NCBI GenBank assembly: GCA_964522525.1
Contig: CAZFWG010000018.1
Coordinates: 1 to 64,000 of the forward strand
DNA from: CAYUYV01 sp964522525
GTDB taxonomy: Bacteria > Pseudomonadota > Alphaproteobacteria > JAJFIK01
Length of the DNA stretch: 64,000 nucleotides
Reading direction: 5' to 3'
The translations under genes and the position numbers were made by a program. This document shows positions 44,778-53,022 of the stretch, piece by piece (the stretch's first letter is position 1; every line of letters starts with the position of its first letter). The notes under the pieces are model-generated. The model saw only the letters and a list, made by a program, of their open reading frames with translations, had not been told where the DNA came from and searched no databases.

Positions 44778-45812
44778 ATGTCAGAGCAACTCGTGTCAAT
44801 CGCCCAAGCCATGGTGGCGCCGGGCCGAGGCATTCTCGCTGCCGACGAGAGTACCGGGACCATCAAGAAACGCTTCGACCAGATCCACGTGGAATCGACG
44901 GAAACCAGTCGACGCGACTACCGCGAAATGCTGTTCGGCGCGACCGACGCCATGCGCGACCACATTTCCGGCGTCATCCTGTTCGACGAGACGATCCGCC
45001 AATCCGCCGCCGACGGCACGCCCTTCACCAAAATGCTCGAAGCCACGAACAGCATCCCGGGCATCAAGGTCGACAAGGGGGCCAAGGCCCTCGCCGGCGC
45101 TCCCGACGAGCTGGTCACCGAAGGCCTGGACGGGCTGCGGGAGCGGCTGGCGGAATATTACGAACTGGGCGCGCGCTTCGCGAAATGGCGCGCGGTGATC
45201 GATATCGCCCGCAACAACGGCGCCGAGATGCCCAGCGCCTATTGCATCCGGGCCAATGCCCATGCCCTCGCCCGCTATGCGGCCCTGTGTCAGGAAACGC
45301 AGATCGTGCCCATCGTGGAGCCGGAAGTGCTCATGGACGGGGACCACACCATCGACCGCTGCTTCGAGGTCACGGAATACACCCTGCGCGAACTCTATGC
45401 GGCCCTCTATGAGCAGCGGGTCGTGCTGGAAGGTTCGATCCTCAAGCCCAACATGGTGGTGTCGGGCAAGCTCAGCGCCAGCCAGGCCGGCGTCGAAGAA
45501 GTCGCCGAGAAGACCGTCGCCTGCCTCAAGCGCACCGTGCCGAGCGCCGTGCCGGGCGTCGTGTTCCTGTCCGGCGGCCAGTCCGATGAGGCGGCGACCG
45601 CCCATCTTGATGCCATGAACCGCGGCTACGACATGCCCTGGCAATTGAGCTTCTCCTATGGCCGCGCGCTCCAGCAGGCGGCGTTGAAGGCCTGGGGCGG
45701 CAAAACGGAGAACATTCAGGCCGCGCGGGCCGCTTTCCGGCACCGGGCGCGCATGAACGGTCTGGCGGCAAAAGGCGAATGGTCGGGCGAGTTGGAGAAG
45801 CAGGTCGCGTGA
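44778..45812 (+). CDS. fba: Fructose-bisphosphate aldolase, class I
   Basis: 344 residues from ATG 44778 (AGGAGG 7 bases upstream). A metal-independent, Schiff-base aldolase of the eukaryote-like class I type, rather than the zinc class II enzyme usual in E. coli glycolysis. Motifs: PGRGILAADESTGTIKKR (phosphate site), VILFDETIRQ, IVPIVEPEVLMDGDH, and Lys223 in VLEGSILKPNMV as the catalytic lysine; FLSGGQSDEAATAHLDAMN follows. The C terminus lacks the tyrosine tail of animal aldolases. Its stop overlaps the thiE GTG start (GTGA). Confidence 0.96.
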   Translation: MSEQLVSIAQAMVAPGRGILAADESTGTIKKRFDQIHVESTETSRRDYREMLFGATDAMRDHISGVILFDETIRQSAADGTPFTKMLEATNSIPGIKVDKGAKALAGAPDELVTEGLDGLRERLAEYYELGARFAKWRAVIDIARNNGAEMPSAYCIRANAHALARYAALCQETQIVPIVEPEVLMDGDHTIDRCFEVTEYTLRELYAALYEQRVVLEGSILKPNMVVSGKLSASQAGVEEVAEKTVACLKRTVPSAVPGVVFLSGGQSDEAATAHLDAMNRGYDMPWQLSFSYGRALQQAALKAWGGKTENIQAARAAFRHRARMNGLAAKGEWSGELEKQVA

Positions 45813-46495
45813 CAACCGGCAATCCGTCATCGGCGGCAGGCGACGGGGCGTCACCCTGCCGCCTCTATCTCATCACGCCGCCGGTGATCGATCTGGATGA
45901 TTTTACCGTAAGACTTGGGGATGCGCTTGACGGCGGGGATGTGGCCTGCCTACAGATCCGGCTCAAGGATGTCGACGATGCGGTCCTTGTCCGGGCGTGT
46001 GAGCGACTTCTCCCGATTGCCCGGGACCGCGATGTTGCTGTCCTGATCAATGACCGGCCGGATCTGGCCGTGGCGTGCGGCGCCGACGGCGCCCATGTGG
46101 GCCAGACCGACATGCCCGCGGGCAAAGCGCGCGAGGTTTTGGGGAAAGACGGCATTCTGGGCGTGACGTGTCACGCCTCCCGCCATCTCGCCATGGAAGC
46201 CGGCGAGAATGGCGCTGACTATGTGGCCTTCGGGGCGTTTTTCCCGACGGCCACCAAAGAGGCGCCGACCCGCGCCGAACCCGAAATCCTCGAGTGGTGG
46301 TCACGCCTTTTCGAGATACCGTGTGTCGCCATTGGGGGAATAACAGTTGAAAATGCCGGAATCCTGGTGCAAGCGGGAGCGGATTTTGTGGCAGTGTCAG
46401 CAGGGGTTTGGGCGCATCCGGCAGGGCCGGCACAAGCGGTTGCTGAGTTTTCGGCACTATTCGCGGGAGCAGTGGGGGTTCCCGACAGGGCCTAA
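45809..46495 (+). CDS. thiE: Thiamine phosphate synthase
   Basis: 228 residues from GTG 45809, overlapping the fba stop, so it is translationally coupled to fba. Joins HMP-PP and thiazole phosphate to thiamine phosphate. TIM-barrel family motifs: GGDVACLQIRLKDVDD, VLINDRPDLAVACGADGAHVGQTDMP, GVTCHASRHLAMEAGENGADYVAFG split across residues ~115-140, FGAFFPTATK and CVAIGGITVENAG with ADFVAVSAG. Placement in a transketolase operon is logical: the product becomes ThDP, the cofactor of Tkt. thiD is in the folP operon. Confidence 0.93.
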   Translation: MTTGNPSSAAGDGASPCRLYLITPPVIDLDDFTVRLGDALDGGDVACLQIRLKDVDDAVLVRACERLLPIARDRDVAVLINDRPDLAVACGADGAHVGQTDMPAGKAREVLGKDGILGVTCHASRHLAMEAGENGADYVAFGAFFPTATKEAPTRAEPEILEWWSRLFEIPCVAIGGITVENAGILVQAGADFVAVSAGVWAHPAGPAQAVAEFSALFAGAVGVPDRA

Positions 46496-46519
46496 CCTGA
46501 AGGATATGGAAAACCCACC

Positions 46520-47590
46520 ATGGTGATCTTCATCCCATTCGAGACTTTGTATCGTTGGCTGGCGGCGGCCCTCTTTGTTGGCGTGCTGTCTTTTGCGGCC
46601 CCCGAGGACGCTCAGGCGGGCCCTTATGAGGATGGGTTGCGCGCCTATGAGGCGGGCCGGTTCCGGGAAGCCGCGACCTTTTTCCGCGCCGGTGCCGATG
46701 GCGGTGATCCGCGCTCCCAGCACCTGCTGGGCATCCTCTATGTGGAGGGCAAAGGGGTTGAGCAGAATGTGAGCGAGGCCATCCGCTGGCTCGCCGCAGC
46801 CGCCGAACAAAGCCACACGGACAGCCAATACTCCATCGCGCTGATTGCCCTTGAAGGCATCGCCGGCGCCGAGAAAGACTTCGCCACGGCCCTGGCCTGG
46901 TTCGAAGTGGCCGCCAATCAGGGCCATGTCTACGCCCAGTTCGACCTGGGCACGATCTATGCGGAAAACCGCTATACGGCCCGCGATCTGGCCAAGGCCT
47001 CGGCCTGGTTCAACAAGGCCGCCGAGCAGGGCCATCCGGATGCCCAGTACAATCTTGGGGTCCTGTACATGACCGGAGAGGGCGTGACGAAGGATGTGGC
47101 CCAGGCCCTCGAATGGTTCCGCCAGGCTGCCGAACGCGGTCAGGTCGACGCCCAGTACAATCTCGGTGTTTTGTACACGAATGGTTTCGGCGTGCCCCAG
47201 GATTTCGCGGTGGCCGCGACCTATCTGAAAAAGGCGGCAGACGCGGGCCTCGCGGATGCCCAATGGGGCCTCGGCATTCTCTCCTACAAGGGTGAGGGCA
47301 TTCCCCGCAATCCGGATCAGGCCGCCCAACTGTTCCGTCAGGCGGCGGAACAGGGTCACCCGGAAGCCCAGCACATGATGGCGGTCGTCTATCTCCGTGG
47401 CGAAGGGGTGCCCGCCGACCCGCTTGAGTCCTATATCTGGCTCTCGCTTGCCAGCAAGCAGGGTCGGGATGATCAGGAACTGCGGGAACAGCTTGCGCTC
47501 GCGCTCACCCAGGAACAACGCCGCACGGGCGATCGTCTGGCGGCGGAACGGACGGCCCAATTGACCGCCGTTCCGAGCCAAGTGCGTTAA
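46520..47590 (+). CDS. Exported Sel1-repeat (TPR-like) protein
   Basis: 356 residues. An N-terminal hydrophobic signal (WLAAALFVGVLSFAAPEDAQA) implies periplasmic location. About seven to eight Sel1-like repeats of 36 residues follow, e.g. GDPRSQHLLGILYVEGKGV, GHPDAQYNLGVLYMTGEGV, GQVDAQYNLGVLYTNGFGV, GHPEAQHMMAVVYLRGEGV, forming a solenoid for protein-protein contacts; a charged helix (EQRRTGDRLAAER) ends the protein. No enzyme motif. 25 bp after thiE, so possibly in the same transcript. Partner unknown. Convergent with the acylase gene 12 bp away. Confidence 0.92.
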   Translation: MVIFIPFETLYRWLAAALFVGVLSFAAPEDAQAGPYEDGLRAYEAGRFREAATFFRAGADGGDPRSQHLLGILYVEGKGVEQNVSEAIRWLAAAAEQSHTDSQYSIALIALEGIAGAEKDFATALAWFEVAANQGHVYAQFDLGTIYAENRYTARDLAKASAWFNKAAEQGHPDAQYNLGVLYMTGEGVTKDVAQALEWFRQAAERGQVDAQYNLGVLYTNGFGVPQDFAVAATYLKKAADAGLADAQWGLGILSYKGEGIPRNPDQAAQLFRQAAEQGHPEAQHMMAVVYLRGEGVPADPLESYIWLSLASKQGRDDQELREQLALALTQEQRRTGDRLAAERTAQLTAVPSQVR

Positions 47591-47602
47591 GGGCCAGGTC
47601 CG

Positions 47603-49978
47603 TTAAGGCGTCAGTTCCATCACGATCGGAAACTCGGCCTCGATCTGATCTGCTGTAAGCGGCATGCGGATATAGCCGCCGTCCTGCCAGAGAGCGGCCT
47701 GGTCGACAAAAGTCGATGAGTTGATCCAGCCGTCCTGCCCGCCCGCCAGAAGGAAATAATTCGCGTCCGGATCCGACAGGTCGGAAATGTGCCGGGCCTG
47801 CGATCCGTAGGACGCGACGTGCTTTTCGCGCGTCGGGGCATGGGCGGTTTTCTGCAGCGTCTCGGAACTGCCGCCCGTCGGCAGGTCCACTACGGGAAAC
47901 TTGCCGCCGACCACCGGGACAAGACCCAAGGGATGGCGCAGCTGAAGCCGGTGCATGTCCCCCCAGGTCGGGAACTCCTCCAGGGCCTGGCCGGCCACTT
48001 CCAACGCCCCGAAACTGGCCTCCTGGAGGCGCGCGTCATCGATCGTGGAAAGCTGCTTCAACAGGTATTTCTTGAAACGCGCCGCGTCGCTTCGATCGCG
48101 CGCCGTTTCTTCCGTCACGTCGGGCAGAATGCGCTCCCCCAGGGCTGTGATATAGGCCTCAAACGCCACGGCCCCTGCCCCGTCGCGCCGATAGGAGCCA
48201 TCCCAATCGCGGATTTCCCGGGCGGCCCGTTCGCGCACGGGCCCCAGCGTGCCGGCCGGTCCGCCAAGCTGATCATCCACGCGTTCCGCCAGCGCCTGCT
48301 TGAGCTTCAAGGCCGATCGAGAGCGCACATCCCGCTGAAGCGATTTCAAATCGTCCAGGGTCACCTGATCGTCGGAGCCGAGAGCATTCTGGGCCCGGAC
48401 GACACGGTCCGGCGCCCCGAAAAAGAAGCCGACGGGCGGGTCTGAGTCCGTGGGCCGATTGTTGGAGGACGCGAGAAACCCTTCCGCCGGGTTATAGGCA
48501 AAGGGCAGGCTTGTGGCGTCGACCACTTCGGCCCAGTCCCGGTCGGCCTGCTCGGGGGAGATCACGAGATCGGACGGGCGCACATTCTGGCGCCTGGGCA
48601 CGCGGGCCGCCAGGATCTGGCCGATATTGCCGTCCGCGTCGGCAAAGAGCATGTTCTGCCCCGGCTGGGAGAAACCGCGGAAGGCTTCGCGGAAGCCGTC
48701 GAAATCATCCGTGCGCAGGAGTTTCAAGAGACTGGTGATCTCATCGCTTGGACGGTGGGCCATCCATCGCAGGGCCCAGACTGCCTCGTCCTTTTTCTTG
48801 AGCCCGACGGCCTCGCGCACGAGGTCCACATCCGTGATCACCGGCCCATAGGGCGTCAGTCGGTTCTCCGCCGTCCGGTCGAACCAGCCGCGCACGCCGA
48901 TATCATGGCGCTCGGTCGTGACCTGCTCCGACGCCAGGTCCCCGACATCCACAAGATCGCTGCTCGCCGCATGGAGATTGGTGCCGCCCCAGGCAATCTG
49001 CGGGGTACGGCCCAGGGCGAAAATCGGCAGGCCCGGACCCATCAATCCGACCACGGACACCTCCGGTGTCTTGAGACCGGCGATCAGCCAGACATTGGGC
49101 AACACGAAACCAAGATGGGGATCCGAGGCGATCATGCCGGCGCCGTTTGCCGATTTGGCGCCGCCCACGACCATGCTGTTGCTGCCCGATCGTTTGATGC
49201 CCGTGAGAAACTTCGCCAATTGCCGTCCGGCGCGGGTCATGGCGCCTGCCGATCCGCCACCAGCGGAGGTCCCCTCCTCTTCCTCGGCACGCACTTCCCG
49301 GATCGGCCCGCCGAAGCTGACCGGATCCTCGAAGGCCGGTGCGAGCGCCTCTGCCAGGACCTCCGACCACTGATCGCTTTGCCGCGCGGGCAGAAGCCGG
49401 AGCCAATCGAACCAGCTGACATCGATCGAACCAATCCGGCCGATGGCGATCACGTCCTCCGGACGCCATGGCTCGGGATCCTGATCGAGGAGCAGCGCCC
49501 GGACTTCATAGGGCTGGTTCTGGGCCTTCGCCTTGTAGTCATTGATCCCTGCGCAGAAACGCTCAACCCATGCCAGGGTTTCCGGCGGCATGGACGCCAC
49601 GGATGCCTTGGCCGCCCGGTAAAGCCCGACGGCGCGGATCGCGGCGTCAAAGTCAGCCGCCGGCGGACCCGCCATCTCGGCAATGCGGCCCTGTGTGATG
49701 CGCCGGAGCATTTCCATCTGGCCCAGCCGCAAATGGGCATGGACGAGCCCTATGGCATAGGCCGCGTCATGATCGGACTGGGCCAGGACATAAGGCACCT
49801 GATATTGGTTCCAGCGAATGGTCACGGGGGCCTCAAGGGCCAGATCCCCGGTCGGCATCATCGCCAGACGCTGGTCCAAATCCGTCGGTTCCGGAAGGGA
49901 GCCCAGGAGCCGACAGCCACCCGTGACCAGACTGACGGCCGTCGCCGCCAACAACGCCCATTTCTTTACCCGTGCCAC
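47603..49978 (-). CDS. Penicillin acylase family Ntn-hydrolase, lipoprotein-type (possible AHL acylase)
   Basis: 791 residues from GTG 49978, set by AAGGAG 8 bases upstream. A lipoprotein signal (LLAATAVSLVTGGC, Cys22) replaces the cleavable signal usual for the family. The precursor self-cleaves before the nucleophile; here Ser266 in RSGSNSMVVGG is the predicted N-terminal Ser of the beta chain, preceded by a Gly/Ser/Ala spacer (SAGGGSAGAMTR). Further motifs: the alpha-chain segment QVPYVLAQSDHDAAYAIGLVHA, then GMIASDPHLGFVLPNVW and RTPQIAWGGTN. Family substrates include penicillins, bile amides and acyl-homoserine lactones; which applies cannot be told. Divergent from efp. Confidence 0.9.
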   Translation of the reverse strand: MARVKKWALLAATAVSLVTGGCRLLGSLPEPTDLDQRLAMMPTGDLALEAPVTIRWNQYQVPYVLAQSDHDAAYAIGLVHAHLRLGQMEMLRRITQGRIAEMAGPPAADFDAAIRAVGLYRAAKASVASMPPETLAWVERFCAGINDYKAKAQNQPYEVRALLLDQDPEPWRPEDVIAIGRIGSIDVSWFDWLRLLPARQSDQWSEVLAEALAPAFEDPVSFGGPIREVRAEEEEGTSAGGGSAGAMTRAGRQLAKFLTGIKRSGSNSMVVGGAKSANGAGMIASDPHLGFVLPNVWLIAGLKTPEVSVVGLMGPGLPIFALGRTPQIAWGGTNLHAASSDLVDVGDLASEQVTTERHDIGVRGWFDRTAENRLTPYGPVITDVDLVREAVGLKKKDEAVWALRWMAHRPSDEITSLLKLLRTDDFDGFREAFRGFSQPGQNMLFADADGNIGQILAARVPRRQNVRPSDLVISPEQADRDWAEVVDATSLPFAYNPAEGFLASSNNRPTDSDPPVGFFFGAPDRVVRAQNALGSDDQVTLDDLKSLQRDVRSRSALKLKQALAERVDDQLGGPAGTLGPVRERAAREIRDWDGSYRRDGAGAVAFEAYITALGERILPDVTEETARDRSDAARFKKYLLKQLSTIDDARLQEASFGALEVAGQALEEFPTWGDMHRLQLRHPLGLVPVVGGKFPVVDLPTGGSSETLQKTAHAPTREKHVASYGSQARHISDLSDPDANYFLLAGGQDGWINSSTFVDQAALWQDGGYIRMPLTADQIEAEFPIVMELTP

Positions 49979-50219
49979 GCTTCAGGCTCCTTTTTTCCCG
50001 ACAAACCTCGCACTCCGGTCCAGCCCACCGACAAGCACGCGCCCTTCCCTGCTACGCAGTCCCGTGCCGGGCGGTTTGCCGGTGCCCCGGCATCGGCCCG
50101 CCCCCCGTTGCGGGGAGCGCCCGTGCTTGATAGGGTCCGCCGTCCAATTTTCCGGCCATTTCCCGCGTCGTTCTTGCGCTCGCACCGAGATGTCTCCGGT
50201 CGAAGTTCTGAGGTCTGTT

Positions 50220-50783
50220 ATGAAAATCAATGGAAACGAAATCCGCCCGGGGAATGTGATCCAACACAAGGAAGGCCTGTGGGTTGCCGTGAAGACCATG
50301 GCGGTGAAGCCTGGCAAGGGTGGCGCCTTCAATCAGGTCGAGCTGAAAAATCTCGTCGATGGCACGAAGCTGAACGAGCGGTTCCGCGCCTCGGAGACCG
50401 TGGAGCGCGTGCGCCTTGAGCAGAAAGACCACCAGTTCCTGTTCGAGAACGGCGACATGCTGACCTTCATGGACATGAACTCCTATGAGCAGATCGAGCT
50501 TCAGAAGGAATTCGTGGGTGAGCGGGCGGCGTTTCTCCAGGAAGGCATGAAGGTCACGCTCGAATTCCACGAAGAGCGCGCCCTGGGCATCAATCTGCCC
50601 GATCAGGTCACCCTGGAAGTGACCGAGACGGAACCCACGGTGAAAGGTCAGACGGCCGCCGCGTCCTACAAGCCCGCGACCCTGGAAAACGGCCTGCGGG
50701 TCATGGTGCCGCCATTCCTGGAAACCGGCGCCAAAATTGTCGTGGATACGAACGAAGTCACCTATATCAAACGCGCGGACTGA
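50220..50783 (+). CDS. efp: Translation elongation factor P
   Basis: 187 residues from ATG 50220 with GAGG 6 bases upstream. Binds stalled ribosomes and speeds peptide bonds at polyproline stretches; the very proline-rich TolA and several Pro-rich linkers in this window would need it. KOW-like domain I carries Lys33 at the tip of KPGKGGAF, the site normally beta-lysylated by EpmA; OB domains II and III follow (DMNSYEQIELQ, VPPFLETGAKIVVDT). The 241-bp spacer to the acylase gene must hold its promoter, but none is clear. Followed after 42 bp by suhB. Confidence 0.97.
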   Translation: MKINGNEIRPGNVIQHKEGLWVAVKTMAVKPGKGGAFNQVELKNLVDGTKLNERFRASETVERVRLEQKDHQFLFENGDMLTFMDMNSYEQIELQKEFVGERAAFLQEGMKVTLEFHEERALGINLPDQVTLEVTETEPTVKGQTAAASYKPATLENGLRVMVPPFLETGAKIVVDTNEVTYIKRAD

Positions 50784-50825
50784 TCCCATCCGGCGACCCC
50801 CGCGCCCCTGACAGGCCCCTGCCCC

Positions 50826-51620
50826 ATGCACACCTCACCCGTCATGAACGTCATGGTGAAGGCGGCCCGCAAGGCCGGCCGCGCCCTCGTGCGCGATTTC
50901 GGCGAGGTTGAAAATCTCCAGATCTCCAAGAAGGGTCCGGCCGATTTCGTCTCCGCCGCCGACCTCAAGGCCGAGCGGACCCTGCGCGAGGAACTGGGCA
51001 AGGGCCGTCCCGGCTACGGTTTCCTGATGGAGGAAAGCGGCGAGGAACGGGGCACGGATCCAAGCCACCGCTGGATCGTCGATCCGATCGACGGAACCAC
51101 GAATTTCCTCCATGGCCTGCCCCAATTCGCGATTTCCATCGGGCTTGAACGCGAGGGACAGCTGGTCGCCGGCCTTGTCTTCAATCCCATTACGGACGAA
51201 TTGTTCCTGGCAGAGAAGGGCAAGGGTGCCTACCTCAATGACCGCCGACTGAGGGTTTCTGCACGGACCAACCTGGAGGAATGCCTGATCGCGACGGGCA
51301 TCCCCTTCAAGGGCAAACCCGGCTTCGATCAATTCTCCCGTGAACTGAATGTGCTGATGCCCCAGATCGCCGGCATCCGGCGTTATGGCTCGGCGGCACT
51401 CGATCTGGCCTTCGTGGCGGCCGGCCGCTTCGACGGGTTCTGGGAACGAGACCTGAAACCCTGGGACATGGCGGCGGGAATCGTGTTGGTTCGGGAAGCG
51501 GGCGGTTTTGTTCAGGACCTGGACGGGGGAAGCGCCATGTTGGAGAACGGAACGATTTTGGCAGCGTCCGGTGGTGTGGCGAAGCCCCTCGATGTGGCAC
51601 TCAAAAGTGCCCCAAAATAG
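50826..51620 (+). CDS. suhB: Inositol monophosphatase family protein (SuhB-like)
   Basis: 264 residues. Mg/Li-sensitive phosphatase fold; E. coli SuhB also acts in ribosomal antitermination. Metal ligands: Glu69/Glu70 (LMEESGEE), Asp86 and Asp89 in the signature WIVDPIDGTTNFLHG, and the C-terminal KPWDMAAGIVLVREAGG with the last Asp. N-terminal KGPADFVSAADLKAE matches the family (usually KGxxDxVTxAD). Length normal. Follows efp closely, an arrangement common in this class, so the two are probably co-transcribed. Precise substrate not determinable. Confidence 0.93.
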   Translation: MHTSPVMNVMVKAARKAGRALVRDFGEVENLQISKKGPADFVSAADLKAERTLREELGKGRPGYGFLMEESGEERGTDPSHRWIVDPIDGTTNFLHGLPQFAISIGLEREGQLVAGLVFNPITDELFLAEKGKGAYLNDRRLRVSARTNLEECLIATGIPFKGKPGFDQFSRELNVLMPQIAGIRRYGSAALDLAFVAAGRFDGFWERDLKPWDMAAGIVLVREAGGFVQDLDGGSAMLENGTILAASGGVAKPLDVALKSAPK

Positions 51621-51742
51621 GACAGGACGAGGAATATTCGTATCCAATGGGATTTCGCCGTTGACACGAATTGACGTTCACGGCCAAAGAAGAACCTTAA
51701 TTGGTCGATAGGTTATAGGTGTGTTTCGAAATGGCGCAGAGG

Positions 51743-51787
51743 CAGTAACCAAAGCTTCATTTGATACACACGGTTACTGATTGTATC
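51743..51787. repeat. Two overlapping, mutually exclusive inverted repeats
   Basis: CAGTAACC (51743-51750) pairs perfectly with GGTTACTG (51772-51779). GATACA (51763-51768) pairs with TGTATC (51782-51787). The two stems interleave, so an RNA could form only one or a pseudoknot; as DNA they could be two regulator sites. No T-run follows. Confidence 0.6.
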
Positions 51788-51856
51788 GAAGGGATGGATG
51801 TGGGGTTAAGGGGTGTGGTATCTTTCCCACAATATGCCTTCATCCTTGTATTCTGA

Positions 51857-51891
51857 TTAACGCATGAGTTGAGTGTGCGGCAATGCGTTAA
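51857..51891. repeat. Inverted repeat TTAACGCA / TGCGTTAA close to the OmpA-like gene
   Basis: Perfect 8-bp arms (51857-51864 and 51884-51891) with a 19-base spacer, ending 25 bp before ATG 51917. Centre-to-centre distance is 27 bp. It could be an operator or an mRNA hairpin just ahead of the ribosome site GAGGTGG. Confidence 0.6.
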
Positions 51892-51916
51892 CAGGCGTGA
51901 GTAGAGGTGGTTTACG

Positions 51917-52984
51917 ATGCCGGCTTGTGTTTCTACCGGCCATCGGCAGAGGTCCGGAAAAGGTCAACGGCGTTCGGCGCTCCTGGTGCGGCGTCAGTTG
52001 GGCCTGTTACTCGGTGTGACGCTCTGTGGTGCGTGTATTGGCCTTGGAAGCCAGGTTTGGGCGATCGTCGGACGCGTTTCCACCGATCCGGCCAGCCCCC
52101 ATCTCGATCACTCCATGCGGCTTCAGCGTGACGCAGCCCATTTGCGGGCGGTCATCGCCTCCCGGGCCGCGGTCCCTTCCCGCTCCCTGATCACCAATGC
52201 CTCCTTCGAGTCCATGACCGACGCTTATGAGCCGTCGATCGAGCGCCCGACCCTTGATCCCCGTGAAGCCATCGGAGAGCCGCGCGGCCTGATCCAGGCC
52301 CATAACAGCTTTGCACGGCTGTCAATCGGCGGGCTTTCGGTTCCCGACGGCGCCGTCCAGACGGCCTGGTCTGCGGTCGACGGCCTTCCCGAGCCGGATT
52401 GGGATGTCCAGCCGATGGCGGAAACCGAAGGGCGGATCGGCAAGAGCGCGGCGGTACCGACCACCCGGCAAGGGCCTGCCTCCTTGTGGCAGGGATTGGT
52501 GCGTGACGACTTGAGCCAGACGGCGGCCAATGACCGCCTGCCCGGCAATGGTCTGACCCGGCGTTTCGTCCCGGCCTCCATCATCCCCATGGGCTTGGCA
52601 CCGACGAGCCCTCTGGAGCGGTCCGCATCGGCGGAGGCGCCGGAACAGGACACGGAGAGCGCCGATCGCGACCCGCGGCGGCGTCAACGGACCATCCTTC
52701 ATGTGGCGAAGGATGGTGTTTCCCTCGATGCGGAGGCCTGTCGGACGCTGGATCGCCTTGCCTTGCGGCTGCGCGAAACCCTGCGGCCGGTCGAACTGCA
52801 ACCCCACGCCACGACCATGGCGGACGTGTCCTTTGCCCTGGAACGGGCCTGGGCCGTGCGAGCGTATCTCGCCAAACGGGGGGTGCCGGTGGAGCGGATG
52901 CGCATCACGCCGGCCTTGCAGGACGATGCGGCGGATGAGACCGCGATCTCCCGGCGAGTCGACCTCACCTATATTTCAGGCTAA
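51917..52984 (+). CDS. Membrane-anchored protein with a degenerate OmpA-like domain
   Basis: 355 residues from ATG 51917 (GAGGTGG about 8 bases upstream). A basic N terminus and one hydrophobic segment (~27-49, LGLLLGVTLCGACIGLGSQVWAIV spans it) suggest an inner-membrane anchor with a periplasmic body. Residues ~55-250 are low in recognisable motifs. Residues ~255-353 resemble the C-terminal OmpA/MotB peptidoglycan-binding fold: FALERAWAVRAYLAKRGV matches the usual LSxxRAxxVxxYL helix and ISRRVDLTYI the NRRVxI end, but the GHTD motif is replaced (QPHATTM), so glycan binding may be lost or altered. A sigma-54-type promoter begins 22 bp after its stop. Confidence 0.75.
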   Translation: MPACVSTGHRQRSGKGQRRSALLVRRQLGLLLGVTLCGACIGLGSQVWAIVGRVSTDPASPHLDHSMRLQRDAAHLRAVIASRAAVPSRSLITNASFESMTDAYEPSIERPTLDPREAIGEPRGLIQAHNSFARLSIGGLSVPDGAVQTAWSAVDGLPEPDWDVQPMAETEGRIGKSAAVPTTRQGPASLWQGLVRDDLSQTAANDRLPGNGLTRRFVPASIIPMGLAPTSPLERSASAEAPEQDTESADRDPRRRQRTILHVAKDGVSLDAEACRTLDRLALRLRETLRPVELQPHATTMADVSFALERAWAVRAYLAKRGVPVERMRITPALQDDAADETAISRRVDLTYISG

Positions 52985-53005
52985 CTTCCCCTCGATCTAT
53001 CCAAT

Positions 53006-53022
53006 TTGGCACGGTATCTGCT
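53006..53022 (+). promoter_or_regulatory. Sigma-54 (RpoN) type promoter
   Basis: TTGGCACG-GTAT-CTGCT: the -24 element TGGCACG (53007-53013) is a full match, and the -12 element (53018-53022) keeps the essential GC at the correct distance with one mismatch to TTGCT. Start of transcription would be near 53033. It points at the MotA-like gene at 53449, implying a ~415-nt leader. RpoN promoters need an AAA+ enhancer-binding protein, none of which is in the window. Confidence 0.6.

Larger units (their letters stand above)
51621..51916. other. AT-richer intergenic region before the OmpA-like gene, rich in inverted repeats
   Basis: 296 bp, visibly lower in GC than its surroundings, without a gene. 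It holds three inverted repeats described separately (51743-51779, 51763-51787, 51857-51891) and two TTGAC hexamer-like sites (TTGACA at 51661, TTGACG at 51671), but I could not match a good -10 to either. It is probably the control region of the gene at 51917. Confidence 0.5.

Noticed and set aside
51857..51872. CtrA binding site (TTAA-N7-TTAA) upstream of the OmpA-like gene
   Set aside because: Only one TTAA half matches (TTAACGCATGAGTTG); the second half differs, so the palindromic reading explains the sequence better.
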